Shown: positions 34,549 to 44,949 of the stretch, piece by piece | How the letters are laid out: the number at the start of each line of letters is the position of its first letter | Position numbering within the stretch: the first letter of the stretch is position 1 | Source: Treponema maltophilum ATCC 51939 | GTDB taxonomy: Bacteria > Spirochaetota > Spirochaetia > Treponematales > Treponemataceae | DNA length: 64,000 nt | NCBI RefSeq assembly: GCF_000413055.1 | Contig: NZ_KE332518.1 | Span: 869,583-933,582, forward strand | Reading direction: 5' to 3' | Made by a program: the position numbers and the translations under genes | The notes under the pieces: model-generated | Told to the model about the DNA's origin: nothing | Databases searched by the model: none | What the model saw: only the letters and a program-made list of their open reading frames with translations

Positions 34549-34760
34549 TATGCACCGTGTCCCGTATCGCGGGTTTTTCTGTTCTTTTTCATCAATTTGC
34601 GCTGGAGGGTTTTATTTTTGCGATTTTTGATGGTTGAAGGTTTTTCAAAATATTCCCGCTTTTTCCATTCACGGATAATTCCTTCTTTTTCAACCATTCG
34701 TTTAAAACGCTTAATGGCTTTTTCAAGGTTCTCGGAATCATCGATCATGATATGAGCCAA
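34545..34760 (-). CDS. rpsU: 30S ribosomal protein S21
   Basis: 71 aa basic protein that helps mRNA selection at initiation. Family core: [35 protein letters not shown], followed by a Lys/Arg-rich tail. The start is TTG at 34760, supported by a near-complete Shine-Dalgarno AAGGAGGTGAT about 6 nt upstream and by a promoter at 34805-34833; the internal ATG four codons later would remove MAHI. Its stop overlaps the phosphodiester glycosidase start. Confidence 0.95.
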   Translation of the reverse strand: MAHIMIDDSENLEKAIKRFKRMVEKEGIIREWKKREYFEKPSTIKNRKNKTLQRKLMKKNRKTRDTGHGAY

Positions 34761-34804
34761 ATGTAATCACCTCCTTCGGCCGTTCCCTAAAACTTAAGGA
34801 CTCC

Positions 34805-34833
34805 ATTTTAGCGAAAAACGATTTTACGGTCAA
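34805..34833 (-). promoter_or_regulatory. Promoter of rpsU
   Basis: Minus strand TTGACC (34833-34828), 17-bp spacer, TAAAAT (34810-34805). The leader to the TTG start is about 38 nt and carries the strong Shine-Dalgarno. Confidence 0.7.
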
Positions 34834-34851
34834 GTAGAGCGTGCCGAAACA

Positions 34852-35160
34852 CCAGGGCTTCAGCATGAACTAAAATCAATAAAAGAAATTACCTACTCCC
34901 GAAAAGATACGTGAAAAAAGAGGCCGCTCAGGCAATTCGCTTCGCTCATAAGCCGTTCACGTCCTCTTTTTTCACGCATTTCTCATAAGCGTGTTTTCTT
35001 TTGGGCTTTTTAGTCCGCCAAAGCTCTGTCCGCTTAAATAGCGAAGGAAGAATTCCCGAGCTGAGTTCTACTTGAATCATTCAAAATCCGCACGATTTAG
35101 GCTCAAGATGTTTCATATTTTGTCGTTCGCTATGCAAATCTTTTCATGCTGAAGCCCTGG
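34852..35160. repeat. 309-bp non-coding element with 18-bp terminal inverted repeats
   Basis: CCAGGGCTTCAGCATGAA at 34852-34869 is the exact reverse complement of TTCATGCTGAAGCCCTGG at 35143-35160. Inside lie a 14-bp hairpin (34910-34976) and another pair, ATAGCGAA near 35037 with TTCGCTAT near 35126. No coding sequence is convincing. This fills most of the 620-base gap between rpsU and the SDR gene and looks like a miniature inverted-repeat element or structured RNA locus. The remaining ~220 bases to the SDR gene hold only its promoter and a weak 63-codon open frame. Confidence 0.65.
34910..34976 (+). repeat. Dispersed hairpin repeat, copy A
   Basis: CGTGAAAAAAGAGG (34910-34923) pairs perfectly with CCTCTTTTTTCACG (34963-34976) around a 39-nt loop. 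The loop shares the core GCTTATG/CATAAGC and GCAATTCGC with the element at 62080-62146 in the opposite orientation. Similarity continues past the stem into CTCATAA(G/A)C. Confidence 0.7.
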
Positions 35161-35333
35161 GCGTGGGTTCTACGGACTGCTGCGGAATCGGTGAAGAAAT
35201 TTTCGAACAGGAATGTTTTGGTAAAGAGTTTTCTTGTACCATATGAATCGCTTTATAAAGTTCCTCTCATTGTAACTCCCATGACCGTAAAAAACTCTAT
35301 AAAAAAATATACGATAAAATATGCACTAAAATA

Positions 35334-35362
35334 TTGACAAAACATGCGGGCGGGAAGATAAT
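35334..35362 (+). promoter_or_regulatory. Promoter of the SDR-permease pair
   Basis: TTGACA at 35334-35339 and GATAAT at 35357-35362 with a 17-bp spacer. Start would be near 35369, giving a ~13-nt leader with AGGAG before ATG 35382. Confidence 0.65.
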
Positions 35363-35381
35363 CAAAATAAAGGAGATTATT

Positions 35382-36188
35382 ATGGATTTTCCAAATCAGG
35401 TTGTGATTATTACCGGCGCAGGAATAAATGCGAAGCAGTGGGAAAAGTATCACAAGCTAGGTATCGGCTGTGTGCTGGCACAAAAATTTTATGAAGAGGG
35501 AGCCAAGGTTGCCATTCTGGACATCGATGAAGAGTTCGGACAGGAAACAATCAGGCATTTTAATCTTTCTACTGATCGTTCCATGGTTATTGCTACGGAT
35601 GTATCCGATGAAAATGCGGTGGAAAATGCGGTGGCGAAAGTGGTTGAACGCTGGGGGCGCATCGATGCGCTTGTGAATACGGCCGGTTGGGGCGGTCCGC
35701 AAAAGCGGGCGGAAGATTATACGTTTTCAACTTTCCGCCGGGTCTATGAGATCAATACGTTCGGAACATATCTGATGATGGCAAAAACATTGCCGATCAT
35801 GCAGAAACAGAAAAAGGGATCCATCGTCAATTTCGGTTCGGTATCCGGTATGTTCGGATATTCGCTGGAAATCGGCTATGGGTCCAGTAAGTGGTCTATC
35901 ATCGGGATGAGTAAAAATGCGGCAGTTGAAAATGGAAAGAATGGTGTCCGTGTCAATTCCGTTTCACCCGGCTGGGTTGATACGCCAATGTTTGCAAGTG
36001 TGCTTGCCGGATATAAAGAAGATGGTATCGGCAATGACGGCTGGGATAATGTGACCGTCGGTCCAATGGGCAGAATTGCATCTCCGGAAGAAATTGCCAA
36101 TGTGGTTTTGTTTTTATGTTCGGAAAAAGCAAGCTATATCAACGGTGCAAACTTGTTGGTTGATGGCGGTATGACAGCAGGAAACTGA
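35382..36188 (+). CDS. SDR-family NAD(P)-dependent oxidoreductase
   Basis: 268 aa short-chain dehydrogenase. The start is ATG 35382, with AGGAG upstream. The Rossmann glycine motif is interrupted: TGAG and GIG are separated by a 12-residue stretch (INAKQWEKYHKL) rather than one residue. Other motifs are standard: ILDID after strand 2 (Asp suggests NAD(H)), NTAGWGG, catalytic Ser in NFGSVSG, YGSSK (Y~166 and K~170), and SPGWVDTPM. The C-terminal NGANLLVDGGMTAGN is classical. It is followed 24 nt later by an APC permease, so substrate import and oxidation may be linked. The substrate is unknown. Base use differs from flanking core genes. Confidence 0.88.
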   Translation: MDFPNQVVIITGAGINAKQWEKYHKLGIGCVLAQKFYEEGAKVAILDIDEEFGQETIRHFNLSTDRSMVIATDVSDENAVENAVAKVVERWGRIDALVNTAGWGGPQKRAEDYTFSTFRRVYEINTFGTYLMMAKTLPIMQKQKKGSIVNFGSVSGMFGYSLEIGYGSSKWSIIGMSKNAAVENGKNGVRVNSVSPGWVDTPMFASVLAGYKEDGIGNDGWDNVTVGPMGRIASPEEIANVVLFLCSEKASYINGANLLVDGGMTAGN

Positions 36189-37604
<1,416 letters not shown>

Positions 37605-37760
37605 ATTAGAACACGGTAGGCAATGCTCGTAAAACGAAAAAATAGTATTGGCGGCGTCGATATGATGAATGAAAAAATCGTTGTACCGGCGCCGTTTTTA
37701 TATAAATTTATATAAAATGCTATCGTGTATGGCACATTATTAACTTTTTAAACAGAGGGT

Positions 37761-37844
37761 ATGAAAATTGATTCCCGGGTGAAGTATAGAGATCCTACGG
37801 AGTGCTTTTCCGTTTTTATTATTTACGCTATACTGAAGCCATGA
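37761..37844 (+). CDS. Possible 27-codon leader ORF overlapping the chrA start
   Basis: ATG 37761 opens a 27-codon frame (begins MKIDSRVKYRD, ends YAILKP) whose TGA stop overlaps the chrA ATG in an ATGA junction. AGAGGG lies just before it but with only 1 nt spacing, which is poor. It may be chance; if translated it could couple to chrA. Confidence 0.2.
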   Translation: MKIDSRVKYRDPTECFSVFIIYAILKP

Positions 37845-38506
37845 GCGACTCTTATGCGGACGGGCGCGAAAAGCTTTCGGCAGCCCTTCTTTTAAAATTG
37901 TTTGCCGTATTTTTTAAAATCGGCTTATTTACCTTCGGCGGCGGTCTTGCGATGCTGCCGCTTTTAACCGAAGAATTGTCGATTAAACGGGCATGGACCA
38001 GCCGCGACGAGCTTTTGGATTATTTTGCGATAGGGCAGTGTACGCCCGGCATTATTGCGGTAAACGTCGCAACCTTCGTCGGTTATAAAAAACAGGGCGT
38101 TGTCGGCGGCATTGTCGCAACGCTCGGCATGATAACGCCTTCGGTTATCGTCATAACCGTTTTGGCTTTGTTTTTTGCCAATTACGCCGCCCTCTCTCCC
38201 GTAAAAAAAGCGTTTGCGGGTATCAACATTGCCGTTGCCGCCCTTTTAACCAAGGTTGTATGGACTTTTTTGCGCAGCGCCATCCATAAAGTGTGGCATG
38301 CCCTCATTACGGTTGCGGCATTTTGCGCCGTTACGTTTTTTCGCGTACACACGGCATGGATAATTCTTACAGCCTTTGCGCTCGGTTTTTGCGTCTACGC
38401 GTATTCGGCGCGTCAAATTAAAGCGGTGCACAAAATCAAAACCGCGCAGCAAAAGAAATCGGCACCGAACGATAAACGCGGCGGTACGGAAGGAGGGGCA
38501 AAATGA
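37841..38506 (+). CDS. Chromate transporter family protein, subunit 1
   Basis: 221 aa half-length CHR-family protein. LFAVFFKIGLFTFGGGLAMLPLLTEEL is the signature start, followed by the conserved FAIGQCTPGIIAVNVATFVGYKKQGVVGGIVATLGMITPS block. About six helices. Short CHR proteins work as pairs, and the partner follows with a 4-nt ATGA overlap. Members export chromate or other anions; the substrate is inferred by family. ATG 37841 is preceded by TATACT ending 6 nt upstream (37829-37834) and no Shine-Dalgarno; the GTG at 37802 gives an untypical N-terminal extension and is rejected. Confidence 0.88.
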   Translation: MSDSYADGREKLSAALLLKLFAVFFKIGLFTFGGGLAMLPLLTEELSIKRAWTSRDELLDYFAIGQCTPGIIAVNVATFVGYKKQGVVGGIVATLGMITPSVIVITVLALFFANYAALSPVKKAFAGINIAVAALLTKVVWTFLRSAIHKVWHALITVAAFCAVTFFRVHTAWIILTAFALGFCVYAYSARQIKAVHKIKTAQQKKSAPNDKRGGTEGGAK

Positions 38507-39063
38507 CCTTGTGGGCTTTGTTTTGGCGCTTCTTTTTTATCGGGTTATTTACGATCGGCGGCGGTCAGGTTGCGATAACGCTTATGTATCAGGAATTGGT
38601 GGATTCCGGCATTATCGGCGCCGAACTTTTTTACAACATGCTTGCCGTTTCCGAATCGACTCCCGGACCTATCGGCATAAATATGGCAACCTATTTGGGA
38701 ACCGAAATGTTCGGCGTGCGGGGCGGCATTATCACGACGCTGGGAACCGTCGCGCCTTCAATTATCGTCATTTTAATCATTGCACGGTTTTTCAGCCGTA
38801 TGCAGGATACGCTTGCGGTTAAAAGTTTGTTTACCGTGCTGCGTCCTATGGCTGCCGGTCTTGTCTGCATTGCCGCATGGAACGTCTTTAAGATTTCGGT
38901 TGTGCTGCTGAATAAAGCAAAATTGAGCGGCGTTTTAGCCGACGCATTCGAGCTTCCGCGTATTGTCGCGTGGCTTGTATTCAGCTTTTTGCTTTTTAAA
39001 ACAAAATTGCCGGCGATTTTATACATCGTGTTGGGCGCACTTTTCGGTTTAATTTTTTTATAA
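38503..39063 (+). CDS. Chromate transporter family protein, subunit 2
   Basis: 186 aa, second half of the CHR pair: LFWRFFFIGLFTIGGGQVAITLMYQEL, then AVSESTPGPIGINMATYLGTEMFGVRGGIITTLGTVAPS, both paralogous to subunit 1. The inverted topology expected of the pair is inferred. Four-nt overlap with subunit 1 implies coupled translation. GGAGG lies upstream within the first gene. Confidence 0.88.
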   Translation: MTLWALFWRFFFIGLFTIGGGQVAITLMYQELVDSGIIGAELFYNMLAVSESTPGPIGINMATYLGTEMFGVRGGIITTLGTVAPSIIVILIIARFFSRMQDTLAVKSLFTVLRPMAAGLVCIAAWNVFKISVVLLNKAKLSGVLADAFELPRIVAWLVFSFLLFKTKLPAILYIVLGALFGLIFL

Positions 39064-39065
39064 TC

Positions 39066-40128
<1,063 letters not shown>

Positions 40129-40169
40129 TTTGTAACACCGTTTCTTAAAAAAACGAAAATATTTAAGGG

Positions 40170-40204
40170 GAGTCCGGAAACCGAAGTTTTCGGACTCTTT
40201 TTTT
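40170..40204 (+). terminator. Rho-independent terminator of gapA
   Basis: GAGTCCGGAAAC (40170-40181), CGAA loop, GTTTTCGGACTC (40186-40197), then seven T. A textbook intrinsic terminator 41 nt after the stop codon. Confidence 0.93.
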
Positions 40205-40272
40205 AATTCTATTCTATATGGGACCTGAAAAAAACAACTTTAACCCTACTCATACAGCAAATTAAAAAAATG

Positions 40273-40301
40273 TTGACAGCTTAAAAAAGTCGTTGTACAC
40301 T
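40273..40301 (+). promoter_or_regulatory. Promoter of the LacI/ribose-type operon
   Basis: TTGACA (40273-40278), 17-bp spacer, TACACT (40296-40301). The start would fall near 40308, at the edge of the operator palindrome. Confidence 0.75.
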
Positions 40302-40304
40302 TAT

Positions 40305-40345
40305 GTCAAGGTAAACGTTTACCTAAGTAAAACGTTTACCTTGAC
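40305..40345 (+). promoter_or_regulatory. Tandem LacI-type operators
   Basis: GTCAAGGTAAACGTTT (40305-40320) is the exact reverse complement of AAACGTTTACCTTGAC (40330-40345). Within it lie a perfect 16-bp palindrome AGGTAAACGTTTACCT (40309-40324) and a second copy GTAAAACGTTTACC (40327-40340). AAACGTTT cores are standard LacI-family sites. Sitting on the transcription start and before the regulator gene, they fit negative autoregulation. Confidence 0.85.
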
Positions 40346-40356
40346 GAGGTGTTTTT

Positions 40357-41367
40357 TTGACTACCATTAAAGATATTGCTCAGCTGGCTGAAGTTTCAAT
40401 CGCTACCGTTTCCAAAATTAAAAACGGAAACGACCGTAATATAAGCCGTGCTACGCGCGATAAAGTCAATCGACTCATAAAAGAAAACAACTATGTTCCC
40501 AATGCCGTCGCAAAAGGCCTCAAAAGCAAAAGGACTAAGACACTCGGTTTTATTCTTCCTGATATCAGTAATCCGTTTTTCCCTGAAATTGCCAGAGGGG
40601 TAGAAGATATTGCATGGGCACATCATTTTTCCGTTACTTTTTGTAATACGGATAATGATATACAACGGGAAGAAGATGCTTTGCAATTGATGCAATCCAA
40701 GATGGTTGACGGCGTAATCGTAACTCGTTCAATGTTTGGAAAATCATCCGAAATACTTACAAAATACAATTTTCCGATAGTCGTTGTAGATCGCAAAGGT
40801 AAAACCGGTCGAGAAAAAGTGGGAGAAATAGTTATAGATGCGAAAAAAGCTTTTTTCGACGTTACTAAGCATCTTATTGCTTGCGGTTGTAAAAATATTG
40901 CGTATGTTTCTGCAAAAGGGAAATATGATAATGAGCGATATAACGGTTTTAAATCGGCTTTAATTCATGCCGGATTAAATTTAAATGAAGAGTCGGTTTA
41001 TCGTGCTCAATATAATGTAGAGACCGGTATCGAAGGTGTTGAAAAAATCTTTGCACAACATATTCCCGATGCTATTGTATGCGGAAACGATCTTATCGCT
41101 GTCGGTGCAATGAGCGCATTAAAAGATAAACAGATTTCAGTTCCCGAAAATATTAAAATTACGGGGTTTGATGATATTTACTTTTCCCGTTTCCTCAGCC
41201 CGTCATTGACAACAGTAAAACAGCCTGCGTATGAAATGGGTGCCGCTGCAGCACAAATGTTGATCGATTTTATTGTTAACGGTAAACCGCTTTGTATGAA
41301 AAAGCTTGATTATCAACTGATTGTCCGTGAAAGTACAGTGCTTAACTCCCCAAAAGGAGGATATTGA
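40357..41367 (+). CDS. LacI-family transcriptional regulator
   Basis: 336 aa. The N-terminal helix-turn-helix TIKDIAQLAEVSIATVSKIKNG, with the hinge region YVPNAVAKGLKSKRT, is followed by a periplasmic-binding-protein-like sensor (TLGFILPDISNPFFPEIARGVED, then AIVCGNDLIAVGAMSAL, and ITGFDDIYFS near the end). The start is TTG 40357, with GAGG about 8 nt upstream. It heads an operon with hydrolase, ABC transporter and RbsD genes and probably represses it through the operators at 40305-40345. The likely effector is a pentose or similar sugar. Confidence 0.93.
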   Translation: MTTIKDIAQLAEVSIATVSKIKNGNDRNISRATRDKVNRLIKENNYVPNAVAKGLKSKRTKTLGFILPDISNPFFPEIARGVEDIAWAHHFSVTFCNTDNDIQREEDALQLMQSKMVDGVIVTRSMFGKSSEILTKYNFPIVVVDRKGKTGREKVGEIVIDAKKAFFDVTKHLIACGCKNIAYVSAKGKYDNERYNGFKSALIHAGLNLNEESVYRAQYNVETGIEGVEKIFAQHIPDAIVCGNDLIAVGAMSALKDKQISVPENIKITGFDDIYFSRFLSPSLTTVKQPAYEMGAAAAQMLIDFIVNGKPLCMKKLDYQLIVRESTVLNSPKGGY

Positions 41368-41369
41368 AT

Positions 41370-42338
41370 ATGAAGCGCATTAAAGACTACGAACCTATTT
41401 GTAAATGCGAATTCGGTAAATTGGCTGAAAAAGTTGATTTAAAACCGGATTTTTTCAGCGGGTTTGACCCTCAAAAGAGAAAAGAAATTGTAAAAGCGGA
41501 AGCCGATTTTTATCGCCGTATAACCGAGCCCTTCTCGGTTGATACGCATATTATTACGGAATTTATCAGTATCCCTGCACGGGACGGGTTTGCAATTCCG
41601 GTAAAAGTATATCGGCCGGTAAATACAAAGGGCGTACGCCCTGCATTTATTTTTATACATGGCGGCGGTTTTATAACATGCTCAGTCGAAACACATAATT
41701 TTGTTCCCGCATATATAGCAGCACATTCCGGTTGTATATGTTTTAGCATAGATTATCGTCTTGCCCCCGAGTTTAAATTTCCGAAAGGTCTTGAAGATTG
41801 TTATGACACAGCAAAGTGGCTTATACAAAATGCCGAAAAAATCGGAATCGACGCTGCCAAGGTTGCGGTAGGCGGCGATAGCAGCGGAGGAAATTTTGCG
41901 GCGGTTCTTTCGCAAATGGCAAAACACGATAAAGAAGTTGCTTTTTGTAAAGAGGTTTTAATTTATCCCGTTACGGATTTGTCGAATGATATTTCGAAGC
42001 GTTCCGCCGAAGTGTATGCGCCGGTCGGTTCTTCCGATGGTGGAAAAACGTCGCCGTCTTTTTTGCAAATGTATCTTCCCGATGGTACCGATGTGCACAA
42101 TCCCATGATATCACCTCTTTTCAGCAATGATTTATCCGGTTTGCCAAAAACTCTTTTTATCTTGGCGGAGTGTGACGCATTTTGCGATGACGGTTTGTAT
42201 TATGCAAAAGCTTTGCAAGACAGCGGTGTTGATGTCTCATTTCATATTTATAAAGGAATGCCCCATGCATTTATCCTACGCACATATGAAGAAACATTCG
42301 TTGCATTAGATGAAATATGTAAATTCTTAATTGAATAG
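41370..42338 (+). CDS. Alpha/beta hydrolase, HSL-type esterase
   Basis: 322 aa alpha/beta-hydrolase fold-3 enzyme. Oxyanion motif FIHGGGF (~98), nucleophile elbow GGDSSGGN (Ser ~171), and the acid (ECDAFCDDG, ~268) and His (GMPHAF, ~298) regions complete the triad. No signal peptide, so it acts in the cytoplasm, perhaps removing acyl groups from an imported sugar ester; this is inference from its place between regulator and transporter. ATG 41370 follows AGGAGG; the TTG at 41364 is too close to it. It overlaps nothing and starts 2 nt after the regulator stop. Confidence 0.88.
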   Translation: MKRIKDYEPICKCEFGKLAEKVDLKPDFFSGFDPQKRKEIVKAEADFYRRITEPFSVDTHIITEFISIPARDGFAIPVKVYRPVNTKGVRPAFIFIHGGGFITCSVETHNFVPAYIAAHSGCICFSIDYRLAPEFKFPKGLEDCYDTAKWLIQNAEKIGIDAAKVAVGGDSSGGNFAAVLSQMAKHDKEVAFCKEVLIYPVTDLSNDISKRSAEVYAPVGSSDGGKTSPSFLQMYLPDGTDVHNPMISPLFSNDLSGLPKTLFILAECDAFCDDGLYYAKALQDSGVDVSFHIYKGMPHAFILRTYEETFVALDEICKFLIE

Positions 42339-42393
42339 CATAAATCGGTTTTTAACCGATTGGATACAAAATAAAGTTTTTAAGGAGGATTCA

Positions 42394-43341
42394 ATGAAAA
42401 AACTTTTGGTTTTATTCACGGTTGCTTGTACGTGCATAGGATTGGCATTTGCAGGCGGGACAAAAGAGGAAAGCGGATCTGGTAAGCCCTTTGTCGGACT
42501 TGCCATGCACAACCAAACGGAAACATGGGCTGTTCAGTTTAAAAACACGTTTGTTGAATACGCTAAATCAAAGGGCTTTAAAGTGACGGTAACCGACGCA
42601 AATAAAGATGTTACAAATCAAGTCGGACAAATTGAAGATCTTGTTTCTTTGGGTGTTGATTCTTTAGTCGTTTTGCCTGCCGATTATACTGCTCTCGGTC
42701 AAGCTTTAAAAACCGCCTATAATGCAGGAGTAAAAATTGTCAATGCGGATTCCAAAGTTGTTGAAGACGATCAAAAATTTGTATCATGTTTTATCACTGC
42801 AGACTGTTATTCCGGCGGCTATGCGATTGGAAAGTATCTTTCAACCAAATTGGCTCGAAATGCTAAAATCGGTGCATTGAATTATCCTCAGCTTTCCGTA
42901 ATCGCCGTCAGATTCGATGGACTTGCCGCTGCGCTTAAAGATGCAGGACGAAGCGATGTTACGATTATCAATAAAGATGCTACCGATCTTTCCGCTATTT
43001 CTTCTTATACCGAAGATATGTTGATGGCTAATCCGGATATCAGTGCCTTTGTGTGCCTTAACGATAACACCGCCTTGTCTTGTGCAAGTACTTGCAGACA
43101 AATGGGTAAAAAAAATATTATGGTATTCGGATTTGACGGTTCTCCTGCCGCAAAGCAGGCTATTGCAGTCGGTGAAATGACAGGATCAGGGGTATATTCT
43201 CCTATTGACTTGGCTAAGTCTGCCGTTGATGCTGTCAATGCGATTATTAACGGTGCCCCTTATGAGCGGGAAACGCTTGTTAATATGTGGCTGATCGACC
43301 CCGATAATATTAAAAAAATGGACCTCAAAAATTGGTCATGA
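42394..43341 (+). CDS. Sugar ABC transporter substrate-binding protein (RbsB-like)
   Basis: 315 aa, ATG 42394 with AAGGAGG upstream; earlier in-frame codons are not part of the protein. Signal peptide KKLLVLFTVACTCIGLAFAGG. The mature part is a class B periplasmic-binding fold: TEDLVSLGVDSLVVLPADYTALGQALKTAYNAGVKIVNADS in outline (VSLGVDSLVVLP, AGVKIVNADS), then CLNDNTALSCASTCRQMG and VFGFDGSPAAKQAI. Such proteins bind ribose, other pentoses or autoinducer-like furanoses. Delivers substrate to the ATPase/permease encoded next. Confidence 0.9.
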   Translation: MKKLLVLFTVACTCIGLAFAGGTKEESGSGKPFVGLAMHNQTETWAVQFKNTFVEYAKSKGFKVTVTDANKDVTNQVGQIEDLVSLGVDSLVVLPADYTALGQALKTAYNAGVKIVNADSKVVEDDQKFVSCFITADCYSGGYAIGKYLSTKLARNAKIGALNYPQLSVIAVRFDGLAAALKDAGRSDVTIINKDATDLSAISSYTEDMLMANPDISAFVCLNDNTALSCASTCRQMGKKNIMVFGFDGSPAAKQAIAVGEMTGSGVYSPIDLAKSAVDAVNAIINGAPYERETLVNMWLIDPDNIKKMDLKNWS

Positions 43342-43448
43342 ATTTTTGATACTGTTTTATCGTTGACATTAAGAAGAATAAGGGTTGCCGAAAAAGCAAT
43401 CTGCTTTTGAAGCAGCCCTGTGTTTCTTTTTATCTGCGAGGAGGAGCG

Positions 43449-44939
43449 ATGGATAAATTTCTGCTTGAAATGAAAAATATTCACAAGAAATTTCCCGGTG
43501 TGTATGTTCTTAGAGGGGTAAATTTGGAATTATGCGCAGGGGAAGTCCTTGCTGTTATCGGAGAAAACGGTGCCGGTAAATCCACGCTTATCAATATACT
43601 TGGCGGAATTCATAAAAAAAACGAAGGAGAAATATATTTAAACGGTCAAAAAACTGCTATTGAAAATGTTCTCGACGCGCGTAATGCCGGAATCGGTATC
43701 ATACACCAAGAACTTTGTCTTGTTCCTCACTTAACGGTAGCGGAAAATATATTCTTAAACAGAGAACCGGTCGGCAAAACAGGACTGATAGATTTTCCGA
43801 AGTTGTACCACAACGCCGCCCAATTTATAAATGAACTGGGATTATCGATAAATCCCGATGCTAAAGTTTCAACACTGCCGATTGCGCAGCAGCAAATGGT
43901 CGAAATAGTAAAAGCCGTTTCTTTTAATTCGCAAATTATAGTGATGGATGAACCGACGTCTTCTATTTCGGACAAAGAAGTTGCTGCACTTTTTAAATGC
44001 ATTGAGGATTTAAAATCTCGCGGTATCGGTATAATCTATATATCACATAGACTTTCAGAACTTTGGCAGATTGCTGATAGAGTATTGGTTCTTCGTGACG
44101 GACAAAGCATACAGACTTTGAGCGTTTCGGAAACGTCCAATGACGAACTTGTAAAATTGATGGTCGGCAGGGAAATTGCAAACTATTATTCACGAACTCA
44201 TCATATCGAAGGGCAAGTTGCTCTGGAAGTTGAAAATCTTACTACAACGAAAGTAGAAAATATTAATTTTACATTGCATAAAGGAGAAATTCTCGGTTTT
44301 GCGGGGCTGGTCGGTGCAGGGAGGACTGAAACCGTGCTGGGGATTCTCGGATTTGATAAAATAAAATCTGGAAAAATTAAAATATACGGTACTGAATGTC
44401 GGTTTAATAAACCTGCCGATGCCTATGCAAGCGGAATCGGTTTTATTCCTGAAAGCAGGCGCGAGGAAAGTCTCTTCCCCCTGATGTCAGTCAAATTCAA
44501 TTTAACAATTAAAGCACTGAATCAATTTATTCACGGGATTAAGGTTAATTTTACCAAAGAGTACCATATTACCGAAAAATTTATTCAAGAGATGAAAATA
44601 AAAACGCCATCTCCCGATGCATTTATACAGAATCTGTCGGGAGGCAATCAGCAAAAAGTAGTTATTTCAAGTTGGCTTGTTACAAATCCCTCTATTTTAA
44701 TTATGGACGAGCCTACAAGAGGAATTGATGTCGGTGCCAAAGCCGAGATTTATGCGTTAATGAACGCTTTGGCAATGCGGGGAATCTCGATAATCATGAT
44801 TTCTTCAGATCTTCCGGAAGTAATCAACATGAGTGATCGAGTGATTGTTATGCGGGATGGAAGAATTTCAAAACTACTTGCACATGATCAAATTACTCAA
44901 GAAGAAATAATGAAATATGCTGTTGATGTGGATATTTGA
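43449..44939 (+). CDS. Sugar ABC transporter ATPase, duplicated (RbsA-like)
   Basis: 496 aa with two ABC domains. First half: Walker A GENGAGKSTLINILGG, signature-like LPIAQQQMVEIVKAV, Walker B IVMDEPTSS. Second half: degenerate Walker A FAGLVGAGRTETVLG and signature LSGGNQQKVVISSWL, with LIMDEPTRGIDVGAKAEIYAL. This asymmetric pair is typical of RbsA/MglA. The start is ATG 43449, with GAGGAGG upstream; the longer frame upstream is non-homologous. It overlaps nothing; the permease follows 10 nt later. Confidence 0.95.
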   Translation: MDKFLLEMKNIHKKFPGVYVLRGVNLELCAGEVLAVIGENGAGKSTLINILGGIHKKNEGEIYLNGQKTAIENVLDARNAGIGIIHQELCLVPHLTVAENIFLNREPVGKTGLIDFPKLYHNAAQFINELGLSINPDAKVSTLPIAQQQMVEIVKAVSFNSQIIVMDEPTSSISDKEVAALFKCIEDLKSRGIGIIYISHRLSELWQIADRVLVLRDGQSIQTLSVSETSNDELVKLMVGREIANYYSRTHHIEGQVALEVENLTTTKVENINFTLHKGEILGFAGLVGAGRTETVLGILGFDKIKSGKIKIYGTECRFNKPADAYASGIGFIPESRREESLFPLMSVKFNLTIKALNQFIHGIKVNFTKEYHITEKFIQEMKIKTPSPDAFIQNLSGGNQQKVVISSWLVTNPSILIMDEPTRGIDVGAKAEIYALMNALAMRGISIIMISSDLPEVINMSDRVIVMRDGRISKLLAHDQITQEEIMKYAVDVDI

Positions 44940-44949
44940 GGAGTATGTC

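Noticed and set aside
35146-35337. 63-codon ORF after the 309-bp element
   Set aside because: Begins inside the terminal inverted repeat, has no Shine-Dalgarno and no recognisable protein features.
34760-35381. CRISPR array or tRNA cluster in the largest intergenic gap
   Set aside because: The repeats are inverted pairs, not regularly spaced direct repeats, and no cloverleaf sequence was found.
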